Of a stretch of DNA of 64,000 nucleotides, positions 26,751 to 35,989 are shown in pieces. The notes beneath the pieces are model-generated. The model did no database searches. It was not told where the DNA came from and saw only the letters and a program-made list of their open reading frames with translations. Positions within the stretch are counted from its first letter, which is position 1. Each line of letters opens with the position of its first letter. The stretch lies in contig BNHL01000001.1 in the NCBI GenBank assembly GCA_015472025.1, positions 4,514,001-4,578,000 of the forward strand, read 5' to 3'. A program made the position numbers and the translations under genes. Source of the DNA: Cytophagales bacterium WSM2-2. GTDB taxonomy: Bacteria; Bacteroidota; Bacteroidia; Cytophagales; Cyclobacteriaceae.

Positions 26751-27779
26751 TTACGATAATCCGAAGCGCTCAAGGAATTGCTTCTTCGAATCGGTGTACT
26801 TTGCGACTGCTCCGAGTTTGTGCATGCAATAAATGTAAATCCACGCGAGATCAATCTGGTAAGGAAGAAATCCTGCCCGAGCACTTTGCGGATAGAGGTG
26901 ATGATTATTGTGCCACTCACCTGAAAAGAGTCCCGGACGAGTCTGATTAATAGATAAATTGCTGCGGTCAAAATCAATTCCGTCAGCGTGCTTCACTTTA
27001 CCACCACCGTGACCGGTATAATTGAAGGCCCTCACAAACACATACCAGAACATGGCACCGGTAAACAGCGCGCAAGCAAGGCCAGGACCACCCACGAGAA
27101 AGAATATCGAATACCAGAAAATCCAGTTCAGTATCAACAGGCTTACAGTATATAATGGAGAGGCGATAGATCCCCACTTCAAATAACTTGCATACGAGTT
27201 TATCCGGACACCCGTATGATTGAGGAAGTTGCTGACTTTCCTGTAATTCCCTTCATCAAAATCTTTGGCTATTGCCTGGTGGTTGACATCTGAAAGCATG
27301 CAATACATAATTCCGGCATTAGAATTATAAGGGTCTCCCGGTTTGTCCGATTTCAAATGATGTACGTGATGCGAGACCACGTAGACCTCTTCTGCAAAAG
27401 TGCGCAGTACAAGGTTCTGTGTGACGAAACGCCAGAAGGGATGACTGAATGTATAAGCCCGGTGCGTGCAATAGCGGTGAAGCCAGATGGTACCGTGTGT
27501 ACTCATCACAATCATTCCATAAATGATGGTGGCGAGCAACAGTGGCCACGTGAAATAATAAAATAAGAAGAAGTACAGGAACGGTGCCATGCACAATACG
27601 ATAAACCAGTTGATGAATGGAATCCAGTTTCTTTTTGTCCTGAATATGTTGACGCGTGAAAAAGCTTCTCCCCACAATTGCCCGAGAGTTGGTACAATCA
27701 GGTTCCCATCCTTGTCGGCCCATCCGTACGATGGAACCTGAAGAACCTGGTCAATAAATAGGTCATCACTTTTCTTCAT
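26751..27779 (-). CDS. Membrane acyl desaturase
   Basis: A 342-residue membrane-bound di-iron fatty acid desaturase. The three histidine boxes are complete: HRYCTH (101-106), HHVHH (137-141) and EWHNNHHLYP (about 286-295). Four hydrophobic helices in two pairs separate them. This is the acyl-CoA/acyl-lipid delta-9-type layout, which introduces a cis double bond and tunes membrane fluidity. Monocistronic. The gap 27780-28245 upstream should hold its promoter and that of the next gene; I see no clear consensus box and no gene there. Confidence 0.9.
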   Translation of the reverse strand: MKKSDDLFIDQVLQVPSYGWADKDGNLIVPTLGQLWGEAFSRVNIFRTKRNWIPFINWFIVLCMAPFLYFFLFYYFTWPLLLATIIYGMIVMSTHGTIWLHRYCTHRAYTFSHPFWRFVTQNLVLRTFAEEVYVVSHHVHHLKSDKPGDPYNSNAGIMYCMLSDVNHQAIAKDFDEGNYRKVSNFLNHTGVRINSYASYLKWGSIASPLYTVSLLILNWIFWYSIFFLVGGPGLACALFTGAMFWYVFVRAFNYTGHGGGKVKHADGIDFDRSNLSINQTRPGLFSGEWHNNHHLYPQSARAGFLPYQIDLAWIYIYCMHKLGAVAKYTDSKKQFLERFGLS

Positions 27780-28245
27780 TGTGTAAAAGGGATCGGCATT
27801 CTAAAACAAGTGCGGGGATTATAACTAAAAATGACTGGCTGTCAGAAATGACTCGTAAGTCGGGGGTTTACTAATACGAAATAATTCTGCTAAAACTTCT
27901 TAAAGCTACCGATTAACTGATTCCCAACCTAATAAAAATTGCTACATGAGCCGCAGAAAGCCTTGTAGCGGATCGACCAGCTGATTAATCTGCATTCTTT
28001 TCATTCCAATACAGTCTTTATTCTTTGGATTCTCATCAAATAGCGCAACCTTTACTACTCAATTCTTTGAATCGCGTAGAAGGCGATCTTTTCTTTAGAG
28101 CATTTCCTCCTTCTGGGTTTTTACAATTGAATGCCGGGCAATGCACTCTATAATTATGATTAGAGCAGCGAATTAGATGAAGTTAGTTTGCTTGTACATT
28201 TCTGGTCGGTAAGATTTAGTTGAATATGATAAACAAAACAAAATC

Positions 28246-28605
28246 ATGGACGCAAGATTTTTTAGCATGATGACAAATTATGCCTACTCCTCATTGTGGA
28301 ACAAGTATCGCCCGGTGATCCTTCAGTTGATGGTGGCCACAGAAGAAGGCCCGCAGAAATACCGTCTTTTTGACCACGAGTTTAAGGCTGCTGACGCTAA
28401 AGCGAAAAATTACTTGTTTCAAATGAGTGTTTACGAGGGAAAAGCTTTGAACAACATCAAGGAATCAGGAGTTGCACAAGACCTGTTGAGAGTATTGAAC
28501 ACTTCAAGAAAAGCAAGTGAATTACTGACTGAACATCAATTTGAATTCTCTATGGACCGGCAATTCATGTTTCACGTAACCAGGACACCTAAACAAGTCG
28601 GTTAA
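28246..28605 (+). CDS. Small hypothetical protein
   Basis: A 119-residue soluble, mainly helical protein (MMTNYAYSSLWNKYRPVILQLM, FKAADAKAKNYLFQMSVYEG, DLLRVLNTSRKASELL). Even codon use and a normal composition support a real gene. I do not recognise the family. It stands alone between the desaturase promoter region and the cluster of gene fragments on the other strand. Confidence 0.6.
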   Translation: MDARFFSMMTNYAYSSLWNKYRPVILQLMVATEEGPQKYRLFDHEFKAADAKAKNYLFQMSVYEGKALNNIKESGVAQDLLRVLNTSRKASELLTEHQFEFSMDRQFMFHVTRTPKQVG

Positions 28606-28646
28606 TTCTGTGAAACCAGAGCGACACAACAACGATGGTCGTTCTT

Positions 28647-28800
28647 CTATAGTCTGAACAGCACTGCAAAAATAACTTTTGTCTCAGCCATCACGAGGTC
28701 AGGTCTCCAGTTAGGATCACTTGACAATGGTGTGGTACTAAATCCGTCAGGAGAAGTTACACCGCCGTGTCCTGCAAAATAAGAAACGCTGCTTTCGCGA
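28647..28800 (-). pseudogene. C-terminal fragment of an outer-membrane protein
   Basis: Directly after the broken KUP frame, another frame reads RRESSVSYFAGHGGVTSPDG, then FSTTPLSSDPNWRPDLV, then MAETKVIFAVLFRL to a TAG at 28647-28649. The alternating hydrophobic ending is that of a last beta-barrel strand. Bacteroidota kdp operons often include a porin-like gene, which fits the neighbours, but identity is inferred from about 50 residues. Confidence 0.4.
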
Positions 28801-29665
28801 CGAAGACTCTACCACAAAGAAGATGGCAAGTATCACGAATACCAGGATCGCATTCCATTTTCTGCTGAATAGCAGGTAGTAAGTGAGAAACAACGTAGTC
28901 ATGAGCATGGCCACGGTGATTGAAAAACCATACGCTGCTTCCATGTGCGATCTGGAACTACAGAGTCATAAGGATACATCCAAACCATAAAATACTGTTG
29001 ACACTCGGAATGTAGATCTGGCCTTTCAGTTCTGTTGGCTGACGTACGGTAACCCGCGGCCAGAAATTCAAACTCATCGCTTCGTTGATAAGCGTGAACG
29101 ATCCGCTGATAAGCGCCTGCGAGGCAATGATGGTAGCTGCGGTAGAAATAACAATGCCTGGAATTAAAAACCATTGTGGCTTCCGTAAAAAGGATTGATG
29201 TCTTCCACGTGAGTTCTGCCCTATGACAATACCCACGCGGCCTGCCCAAGGTAACACACGATCAAACAGACTTTAACAAACACCCACGTAATGCGGATAT
29301 TCTTTCTTCCGCAGGGGCCCAGGTCAGAGTATAAGGCTTCGGCCCCGGTAGTGGCGAGGAATACTGCGCCCAACAACCAGAATCCGCCGGGGTATTTCAT
29401 CAATAGGTTGTAAGCATAAACCGGGTTCAATGCTTTGATTACCTCGGGCATCCTCACAACCTGTACTACCCCAATAACCAGCAGCATGACGAACCACATC
29501 GCCATCACCGGCCCGAACGCTCTTCCGATCTTATAAGTGCTAAATCGCTGGAAGAAAAAGAGCAACGAAAGAGTCACCACAACAATAGGTACAGAAGGGA
29601 TATTGGGGATGACCATATCCAACCCGTCAATAGCCGAGGCCACGGAAATAGGCGATAGAATTTTT
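28790..29665 (-). pseudogene. Fragmented KUP potassium transporter
   Basis: Several frames together encode the middle of a KUP/Trk-type potassium uptake permease: SPISVASAIDGLDMVIPN, FGPVMAMWFVMLLVIGVVQV, GGFWLLGAVFLATTGAEALYSDLG, IIASQALISGSFTLINEAM, LNFWPRVTV, TELKGQIYIPSVN and HMEAAYGFSITVAMLMTT. At least three frameshifts lie near 29220-29260 and 28950. The N-terminal third and the C-terminal cytoplasmic part are missing. It is fused upstream to a kinase fragment and downstream to an outer-membrane protein fragment. Confidence 0.85.
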
Positions 29666-29905
29666 CAAAGACCTTTTCAGCTTCCTTTCAGGAAAACCTT
29701 TTCCCGTGTCGGCTATGCTCAGGATCAACTTTTCATCTTCGGTGGTAGCATTAATCACGAAAGAAGTTCTCGCAGGGGTGTGGTGAATAACATTTATTGA
29801 TCAGGTTGGGCAGCACCTGCTCCATTAGCCCGTAGTCCAGTTTGAATAGCGGAAAGTTATTGGGAACAAACACTGTAACAGGGTTACTACGACTGGGCTT
29901 CACAC
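29650..29905 (-). pseudogene. KdpD-like histidine kinase ATPase fragment
   Basis: Minus-strand text reads VTVFVPNNFPLFKLDYGLMEQVLPNL, then after a one-base frameshift a degenerate N-box (INNVIHHTP), then INATTEDEKLILSIADTGKGFPE (G1 box). It ends in a short helix equivalent to EKVFEKFYR. Phrases of this kind are typical of KdpD, the potassium-responsive sensor. The last codons overlap the first KUP codons, so a deletion joined the two genes. There is no start and no HisKA part. Confidence 0.65.
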
Positions 29906-30055
29906 ATTAAATAACTTGTTGTAGTTCTCGTATCATTGATTGGTAATTAAGTATCAATCCACTTTTTCTATTGACATATATTAAGAACGGATGTAGAAAT
30001 TTGCAGAGACCTTTAACATCTCTATTGTTTCAAACCCTATCTAATAAATACAATC

Positions 30056-30880
30056 ATGAAACCCTTTATTGTCATATTCTTTGCATTTTTAATCAGTTGT
30101 GGGGGACAGCCCCTGAAAAAACAAGGAACCCTCATGGAGTTAAATTCGACAGAATTTTTGCTCATCAATAATGAATGGAATCTGCAACCGTCAAAAAATT
30201 TCAGTTTTTATAGTGACAAAACTATTTCTCAGGAGACTATGGCTGAAGTAATTGCAGCTCAGGAATTAAACTGGGCTGAAATTGCCAATCTTATGGCATT
30301 GGAAGAAGAAGACAAGAAGAAAATCGGTAAAATCAATTTTTGGGTTTTTGCAGATAAAAAACAAAAGGCGAGACTTACCAAGGTTAATTCTGACGCGCAT
30401 GCTATTAATGATTTTCCTTCCGTCTATTACTTGCCAAAAAATGCGAAAGGGGGGCAGGAGGTAGGTCATATTTTAACCCAACGGGCCTGGGGATTCATGC
30501 CTAAGACAAGCAATTTTACATTACTCATTGAGGAAGGTTTTAATTATTATATAGATGAGAAAAGGTTTTATAGAGAAGGTCTATACAAGACTGCAAAAGC
30601 GAAGGGCGTATTAAGTAATAAGCAATTAGACATAGTAACGCTGGCAACACAAAATAACGGTAAAAAATTGGTGGGTGCGGAGTCTGGTAGCCACGGGCGT
30701 AATGAAAGCTTTATTGCTGGTGCTTTTGCGAAATTCTTATGTGAACAGTATGGCATGATAAAGTACAAGTTACTGTGGCAAAAGGCCTGTGAAAAGGAAG
30801 TCGCTGATATTTCGATTTTTAGTATCGTTTATGGAAAAACATTAGAAGAATTAAACAAGGAGTTTGTTGCAAAATTATAG
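30056..30880 (+). CDS. Peptidase MA-like lipoprotein with altered zinc site
   Basis: A 274-residue lipoprotein (signal peptide ending LISC, Cys 15). The layout resembles peptidase MA/gluzincin-like lipoproteins: a helix with QEVGH (134-138), a later LLIEEGFNYYID helix (about 157-166) and a C-terminal helical part (FIAGAFAKFLCEQYG). The canonical HExxH is QEVGH, so the first zinc-binding His is missing while Glu and the second His remain. It is probably a catalytically inactive or modified relative. Monocistronic; an incomplete GTTGGTC repeat follows. Confidence 0.65.
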   Translation: MKPFIVIFFAFLISCGGQPLKKQGTLMELNSTEFLLINNEWNLQPSKNFSFYSDKTISQETMAEVIAAQELNWAEIANLMALEEEDKKKIGKINFWVFADKKQKARLTKVNSDAHAINDFPSVYYLPKNAKGGQEVGHILTQRAWGFMPKTSNFTLLIEEGFNYYIDEKRFYREGLYKTAKAKGVLSNKQLDIVTLATQNNGKKLVGAESGSHGRNESFIAGAFAKFLCEQYGMIKYKLLWQKACEKEVADISIFSIVYGKTLEELNKEFVAKL

Positions 30881-30924
30881 TATCGAGTTTGAACTTTATT
30901 CTTACTGTATATTTGTTGCCCGTG

Positions 30925-30985
30925 GCCTGGGTTATTGTTGGTCGACCAACAATTTATTTTGAAGATTTACTAAATTCTACGGGCT
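30925..30985. repeat. Partial copy of the GTTGGTC repeat
   Basis: It holds the 20-bp perfect palindrome ATTGTTGGTCGACCAACAAT (30934-30953), followed by TTATTTTGAAGATTTACTAAATTCTACGGGCT-like text that also opens the copies at 44384, 53822 and 55589. The interior and the second palindrome are missing. Confidence 0.7.
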
Positions 30986-31064
30986 GGCTGGACAGCTTGA
31001 GATGACTCTTCAAAAGAAAAGGCTCGTGAAACAAATTTTAATATATCAATCAAAAAAATTAGCC

Positions 31065-31493
31065 ATGAAATTCAAACTTCTCATCTCGCTTTTACTTCTG
31101 ATCACATGCTTCACTGCGTTCAGTCAGGAAAAGGGATCAGACAAATCCAAAAAACCCGAACCTGTTATGGCAGAAAAAGGATTAATTAAAGTATCCGTTT
31201 TATATCCATTTGCAGAAGGCAAAACCTTTGACATGGGATATTATGAGGCTAAGCACATGCCTATGGTTGCGGGATACCTGGGATCGAACCTGGTAAGATA
31301 CACCATTGAAAAAGGCCTCGCGAGTGGTATCCCTAACACGCCATTACCGTTTATGGCGATCGGCACTTTCTACGTAAAAAGCCTGGCCGATTATCAAGCC
31401 GCCATCACCCCCAACAGAGACGCCATCAAAGCCGACCTCACTAAATACACCAACATAAGCCCTATCATCCTGGTCAGTGAAGTGGTGAAGTAA
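31065..31493 (+). CDS. Secreted EthD-family protein
   Basis: About 142 residues from the ATG at 31065, where a clear signal peptide begins (MKFKLLISLLLLITCFTAFS); the upstream in-frame start at 31002 would put 21 polar residues before it. The mature part has the EthD pattern: a first strand VSVLYPFAEG, the central YYEAKHMPMVAGYLG, and a ferredoxin-like repeat ending in a YTNISPIILVSEV strand. EthD-like dimeric alpha-beta barrels take part in small-molecule breakdown. Secretion is unusual for the family. The substrate is unknown. Confidence 0.8.
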   Translation: MKFKLLISLLLLITCFTAFSQEKGSDKSKKPEPVMAEKGLIKVSVLYPFAEGKTFDMGYYEAKHMPMVAGYLGSNLVRYTIEKGLASGIPNTPLPFMAIGTFYVKSLADYQAAITPNRDAIKADLTKYTNISPIILVSEVVK

Positions 31494-31665
31494 GACGATC
31501 TGAAAAATTCTATCGGACAAATCTAAATGCGTAATACGTATGTGTGATTGCTAAGTGGAATTAGCCAATACGCTGCAGAATGGAGGCTGAAAAACAATCG
31601 CCTCTATTTTTTTCTGCTGGCAGCTAATCAAAAAAAGCGTTAATATTATTTCACAGATTCGCTGC

Positions 31666-32421
31666 ATGCACTTCTTTTCAAAGGCAACCGTCATTCCCGT
31701 TATTTTGGTCACCGCCATGAGTTGCTCCCCGGGTGAGAAAAAAGAAACTGCCACTGAACAACAATCCGATAGCATCACCGTACAAGAAGAAAAAGCAGAA
31801 CCCGAGCCTCAACCGGTCACTCATGAAGTCGAGGTTACTCCACCTGATAGCTACGTCCTCGATTCGCTTCTCTCTTTCGATGACAGCTCCGGGCTCATTG
31901 CCATCTTCGGCAGCGACAATGTCACTGACTCTACCGATAATGGAGATGATCCCACCATTCTCTGGTCAACCATATATAAAGGCACTCCCGATGAAGTAGT
32001 CGTGGAGTGGAAGCAGTATCAGCATGTGAAGTCATTGGCATTATCGCGGATGCTGGTGACCTGGCGCGGTGCGGAAGTAGCAGGTGTGATCGTGCCTTCT
32101 GAGCGTTGGCAAACCGGTCTACGCATCGTGCCGGGGATGTCCGTCAACGAAGTCGAGGACATCACTGGCGAGTTTCAATGGATATTCGACAATCATGCTC
32201 TAGACAACAGTACCGATGCGGTCTATCACCCGGAGATCGAACGGTACTCACTAAAGAAGTTAGGCCACTACAGGATATGCTTCGACAGACCACTCAATCT
32301 CAAGCCATCGAGTAAAGGCCCAGGCAGCGAATTGCGGAAAGCAGGGGCACAGGTAGTTAGTGTCGATATAGTGCGTAGCCTGTTTTATGATGACCCAACA
32401 ATGCCCATTGGCCACCCATAA
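31666..32421 (+). CDS. Lipoprotein of unknown function
   Basis: A 251-residue protein. Residues 1-20 form a lipoprotein signal peptide with lipobox VTAMSC. An acidic, Gln/Glu-rich linker (EKKETATEQQSDSITVQEEKAEPEPQ) precedes a compact domain (YVLDSLLSFDDSSGLIAIFG, SERWQTGLRIVPGMSVNEVEDITG). Its GLRIVPGMSVNEVE stretch recalls SmpA/BamE-like modules that begin a helix after a GMS motif; this is weak. Monocistronic. The gap to the ABC gene holds no clear signal. Confidence 0.65.
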   Translation: MHFFSKATVIPVILVTAMSCSPGEKKETATEQQSDSITVQEEKAEPEPQPVTHEVEVTPPDSYVLDSLLSFDDSSGLIAIFGSDNVTDSTDNGDDPTILWSTIYKGTPDEVVVEWKQYQHVKSLALSRMLVTWRGAEVAGVIVPSERWQTGLRIVPGMSVNEVEDITGEFQWIFDNHALDNSTDAVYHPEIERYSLKKLGHYRICFDRPLNLKPSSKGPGSELRKAGAQVVSVDIVRSLFYDDPTMPIGHP

Positions 32422-32566
32422 GCGTGATGGTTAAATAGAATTTGTCTGAGCGAATTATAGACCAAGGCTTGAAAACTGATTTTAAAGCTAAATTGATCGT
32501 TCTTTACCTGAACTCTTTAATGCCCTGATTCTGTTATTGTGACTATAATTCTCTTCACTTTAGCAT

Positions 32567-34327
32567 ATGAAAATACTCTTCGGATATCTTAAAAATTATA
32601 AAGGCCTTATTGTCATTGCATTATTGCTGGCTGCAACAAGCCAGGTCTTCTCTCTTCTTGATCCGCACATCACGGGTAAGATTGTTGATAACTTTATTGA
32701 GAAGAAAGCCGCACTTTCCCGGTCAGAATTTATCAAAGGTATTCTTTACCTGGTGGGATTGGGCATAGGTGCCGCTATGGTTTCTCGCATTGCCAAAAAT
32801 CTTCAGGATTATTTTACAAGCATAGTTGTTCAAAAACTGGGAGCTAAGATGTATGCCGATGGACTAAGGCACTCACTGGAACTTCCCTATCAGACTTTCG
32901 AAGACCAACGCAGTGGTGAAACACTGGGCATACTTCAGAAAGTGCGCACGGACTCTGAGAAATTCATCACTTCATTTATCAGCATTTTGTTTGCAGCTTT
33001 AGTGGGAATGATCTTCGTGATCATTTATTCGCTGACGGTGAGTTATAAAGTCACCCTGGTCTATTTTGCAGCTATTCCTATCATCGCCTTCACCAGTTGG
33101 CTTTTGAGCAAAAAAATCAAGGTGGTTCAAAAAAGTATTGTAAAAGAAACTACAGCTTTGGCCGGCTCTACGACCGAATCACTCCGCAACATTGAACTGG
33201 TGAAAAGCTTAGGGCTTGCCAACCAGGAAATCAATCGCCTGAACAGCACGACTTATAAAATCCTTGGTCTCGAATTGAAGAAAGTAAAATTTGTCCGGGG
33301 GATGAGTTTCTTACAAGGGACCACGGTAAACTTTGTTCGTAGTGTGATGGTCGTGGTGTTACTAGTCTTGATTTTTGACAATGAACTGTCGGCTGGTAAA
33401 TACTTTACGTTCCTCTTCTATTCTTTCTTTCTTTTCAATCCCCTGCAAGAATTAGGTAATGTTATCATTGCCTATCGGGAAGCAGAAGTGTCACTGCTGA
33501 ATTTCGACCGGATATTAAAACTTCCTAAAGAAGATAAGCCTCTCAATCCAGAACCTGTTGGACAAGTTACTAATTTGAAGTTTGATAATGTAAACTTCAA
33601 GCATCAGTCAGCAAGCGCGAATGCGTTAAATGAAATTACATTTCAAGCCGCAAGTGGAGAGACGATTGCATTCGTTGGCCCTTCGGGTTCCGGAAAAACG
33701 ACATTAGTAAAACTGTTGGTTGGGCTCTATCATCCCCGGAAGGGCGAGATACTCTATAATAATGTGTCCAGTACGAAGGTAGATCTGAACGAGCTACGCG
33801 AGAAAATAGGGTTTGTCACACAAGACACGCAATTGTTTTCCGGAACCATTCGTGAGAATCTTTTATTCGTACGTCCTGAAGCTACCGATGAGGAATGTCT
33901 CGTTGTATTGCAACGGGCCGCTTGCCAAAGCCTTCTGGCTAGAGCAGACAAAGGACTGGATACCATTCTTGGAGAAGGCGGTGTGAAAGTTTCAGGAGGA
34001 GAGAAGCAGCGACTTTCCATAGCGCGTGCTTTACTTCGTCAGCCTGACATACTGGTTTTTGATGAAGCGACTTCGTCACTGGATTCCATTACGGAAGAAG
34101 AAATCACTGAAACAATACGCGAAGTATCGGTGATCAAAGATCAGATTACTATACTGATTGCTCACCGTCTTTCTACCATCATGCATGCGGATAAGATCTT
34201 TGTACTGGAGCGAGGCCGGATCATTGAGTCAGGCAAGCACGAAGAGCTGCTCAATGAAAAAGGATTGTACTATGCTATGTGGAGACAACAGATAGGAGAG
34301 AAGACCAGTGCAGAAGTTGAGGTTTAA
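32567..34327 (+). CDS. ABC exporter, fused membrane and ATPase domains
   Basis: A 586-residue half-transporter of the MsbA/Sav1866 type. Six transmembrane helices span about 12-320. The ATPase domain has Walker A (GPSGSGKTT), the Q-loop (GFVTQDTQLFSG), signature (VSGGEKQRLSIARALLRQP), Walker B (ILVFDEATSSLD) and switch His (IAHRLSTI). It probably acts as a homodimer. Its stop overlaps the convergent permease gene by 4 bases. It lies 2.5 kb from the polyketide synthase and could export its product, but nothing in the sequence shows this. Confidence 0.93.
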   Translation: MKILFGYLKNYKGLIVIALLLAATSQVFSLLDPHITGKIVDNFIEKKAALSRSEFIKGILYLVGLGIGAAMVSRIAKNLQDYFTSIVVQKLGAKMYADGLRHSLELPYQTFEDQRSGETLGILQKVRTDSEKFITSFISILFAALVGMIFVIIYSLTVSYKVTLVYFAAIPIIAFTSWLLSKKIKVVQKSIVKETTALAGSTTESLRNIELVKSLGLANQEINRLNSTTYKILGLELKKVKFVRGMSFLQGTTVNFVRSVMVVVLLVLIFDNELSAGKYFTFLFYSFFLFNPLQELGNVIIAYREAEVSLLNFDRILKLPKEDKPLNPEPVGQVTNLKFDNVNFKHQSASANALNEITFQAASGETIAFVGPSGSGKTTLVKLLVGLYHPRKGEILYNNVSSTKVDLNELREKIGFVTQDTQLFSGTIRENLLFVRPEATDEECLVVLQRAACQSLLARADKGLDTILGEGGVKVSGGEKQRLSIARALLRQPDILVFDEATSSLDSITEEEITETIREVSVIKDQITILIAHRLSTIMHADKIFVLERGRIIESGKHEELLNEKGLYYAMWRQQIGEKTSAEVEV

Positions 34328-35757
34328 TCGGGTTCAAGATTACTTTTTCTTTCAAGGCTGTTCTTTACATAATAGACAACAATGCCCAGACTAATGACTG
34401 CTAACCCACCGAGCATCATTTTATAGCCCGTTGAAATCAGAATACCTATCCACATGGCAATCGCGAAATAAACGGGCACCGGAAAGAAAGGCATTTTATA
34501 GGGGAACTCGGTTCGGTTTTGTCTTCGCAATAACAATAAACCAACGGCCTGCCCAATGAACTGAACTAATATGCGCATGGCAAGGATTGCCCTGATCACA
34601 TCGGTTAGTTTAAAGAGAAGACTGAATGCAAACGCTATTCCTCCTAATGCGAGCAAAGAAACATAAGGAAAATGTTGTGTTGGGTGCACTTTTGCAAATG
34701 CTTTAAAAAATGCACCATCCTTTGCGGCAGCATACGGAATTCGACTGTAGCCTAGTGTAGCAGAAAACACAGAAGCAAAAGCAACTATCAGAATAAGGCA
34801 CGTGATAACATGTGCGGCCGCTGGTCCTGCCAGATGGTGCATGAACAAGCTGACTACAAAATCACTGTCTTTGGCCTGGTGCCAGGGGATCACGCTCACA
34901 ATACTGATGTTCATGCAGATGTAGAGCACGAATATTCCGATGATGGATAAGAACATGCTTCTGGGAATGTTCTTTGATGGATTGATGATCTCACCACCCA
35001 GGTGGCAAACATTATAATAGCCGAGGTAACTATAAACACTCTTTACAGACGCGAAACCCAGCGCGGCTACAAACAGGTGATCTACTTGCAGCCCGTCATT
35101 AATGTGCGCGATGGGCTCAATAAAATTCCCATGTACTAAACCACCACCGATGATCCACGCCATCGTACCAATCACACCTACCCACAAGATCACGCTGATC
35201 TTTCCTATGTCTTCGATTTTTCGAAACAGGAGCAAGATCACGGCAATGACAACGCCACCACTCATCATTTTTGCGCCAAGAGCCGAGAGGGGAGTGATGT
35301 AACAAAAGTAGGAGGCAAACCCAATGGCGGCTGAAGCAATAACCAGTGGCGCCTGGATCATGGTTTGCCAGACAAACAGAAAGCTCATCAACTTACCCAA
35401 CTTAGTGTCGCGGTAGGTTTCCTTTAAGAAGTTGTATGATCCTCCGGCCAATGGAAATGCTGCACCTAGCTCGCTCCAGATAGTAGCGTCAATCATTGAC
35501 AACACAGCCCCCGCTATCCAGGCATACAAAAAGTACGGACCGTTGAAGGTGCTGATCACCATCGGTAGCGTGATGAACGGGCCTATGCCAACCATATCGG
35601 TCATGTTAATGGCTGTCGCCTGAAGTAGTCCAAGTTTTCTGTCCTGACCTGGCTCAGGCGTGTTCTTTTTCAAAGTAGATGTCCGGGCTTTTGCATCGAA
35701 CCTGAAAATACGATGAATTGTTCCAAAGCAAAGCCAATTCAAGTATAAATTAGGCAA
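34324..35757 (-). CDS. APC-superfamily amino acid permease
   Basis: A 477-residue permease with about twelve transmembrane helices. The N-terminal MTDMVGIGPFITLPMVIST segment with unwound Gly-rich helix 1 and the later LGAAFPLAGGSYNFLKETY are typical of APC transporters. The first 28 residues of the longest frame are unusual (basic, Phe-rich); a TTG at 35673 (KKNTPEPGQDRKLGLLQA) is a better start. It could import or exchange amino acids. Convergent with the ABC exporter and probably monocistronic. Confidence 0.85.
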   Translation of the reverse strand: MPNLYLNWLCFGTIHRIFRFDAKARTSTLKKNTPEPGQDRKLGLLQATAINMTDMVGIGPFITLPMVISTFNGPYFLYAWIAGAVLSMIDATIWSELGAAFPLAGGSYNFLKETYRDTKLGKLMSFLFVWQTMIQAPLVIASAAIGFASYFCYITPLSALGAKMMSGGVVIAVILLLFRKIEDIGKISVILWVGVIGTMAWIIGGGLVHGNFIEPIAHINDGLQVDHLFVAALGFASVKSVYSYLGYYNVCHLGGEIINPSKNIPRSMFLSIIGIFVLYICMNISIVSVIPWHQAKDSDFVVSLFMHHLAGPAAAHVITCLILIVAFASVFSATLGYSRIPYAAAKDGAFFKAFAKVHPTQHFPYVSLLALGGIAFAFSLLFKLTDVIRAILAMRILVQFIGQAVGLLLLRRQNRTEFPYKMPFFPVPVYFAIAMWIGILISTGYKMMLGGLAVISLGIVVYYVKNSLERKSNLEPD

Positions 35758-35926
35758 AGTGTTGCTTGCCGTTCAAAATTGAAGGCACACACCGCTACAA
35801 TCCTGAAATAAAATTTTGTAGATAAGCTGATTGAAAGGCTGGAGAAGTAGAAAAGATGCCCATTAAGATAGTGCCTGATCTAAGGAGATATATTAAAAGA
35901 GAACCTAATGCTGAACAAATTAAGTT

Positions 35927-35958
35927 AAGGTGGAAAGGATTTTAAGTCTTTCCACCTT
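35927..35958. terminator. Hairpin between the permease and the PPTase
   Basis: An 11-bp perfect stem (AAGGTGGAAAG, 35927-35937, with CTTTCCACCTT, 35948-35958) and a 10-base loop. It lies 32 bases past the stop of the minus-strand phosphopantetheinyl transferase and would end that transcript. The T-tract is weak. Confidence 0.55.
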
Positions 35959-35989
35959 TCCTTGTTTCCTGAATAGAAACAGCGCGGGT

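Noticed and set aside
26672-26950. Plus-strand frame of 92 codons at the end of the desaturase gene
   Set aside because: It is mostly antisense to the third histidine box region of the desaturase.
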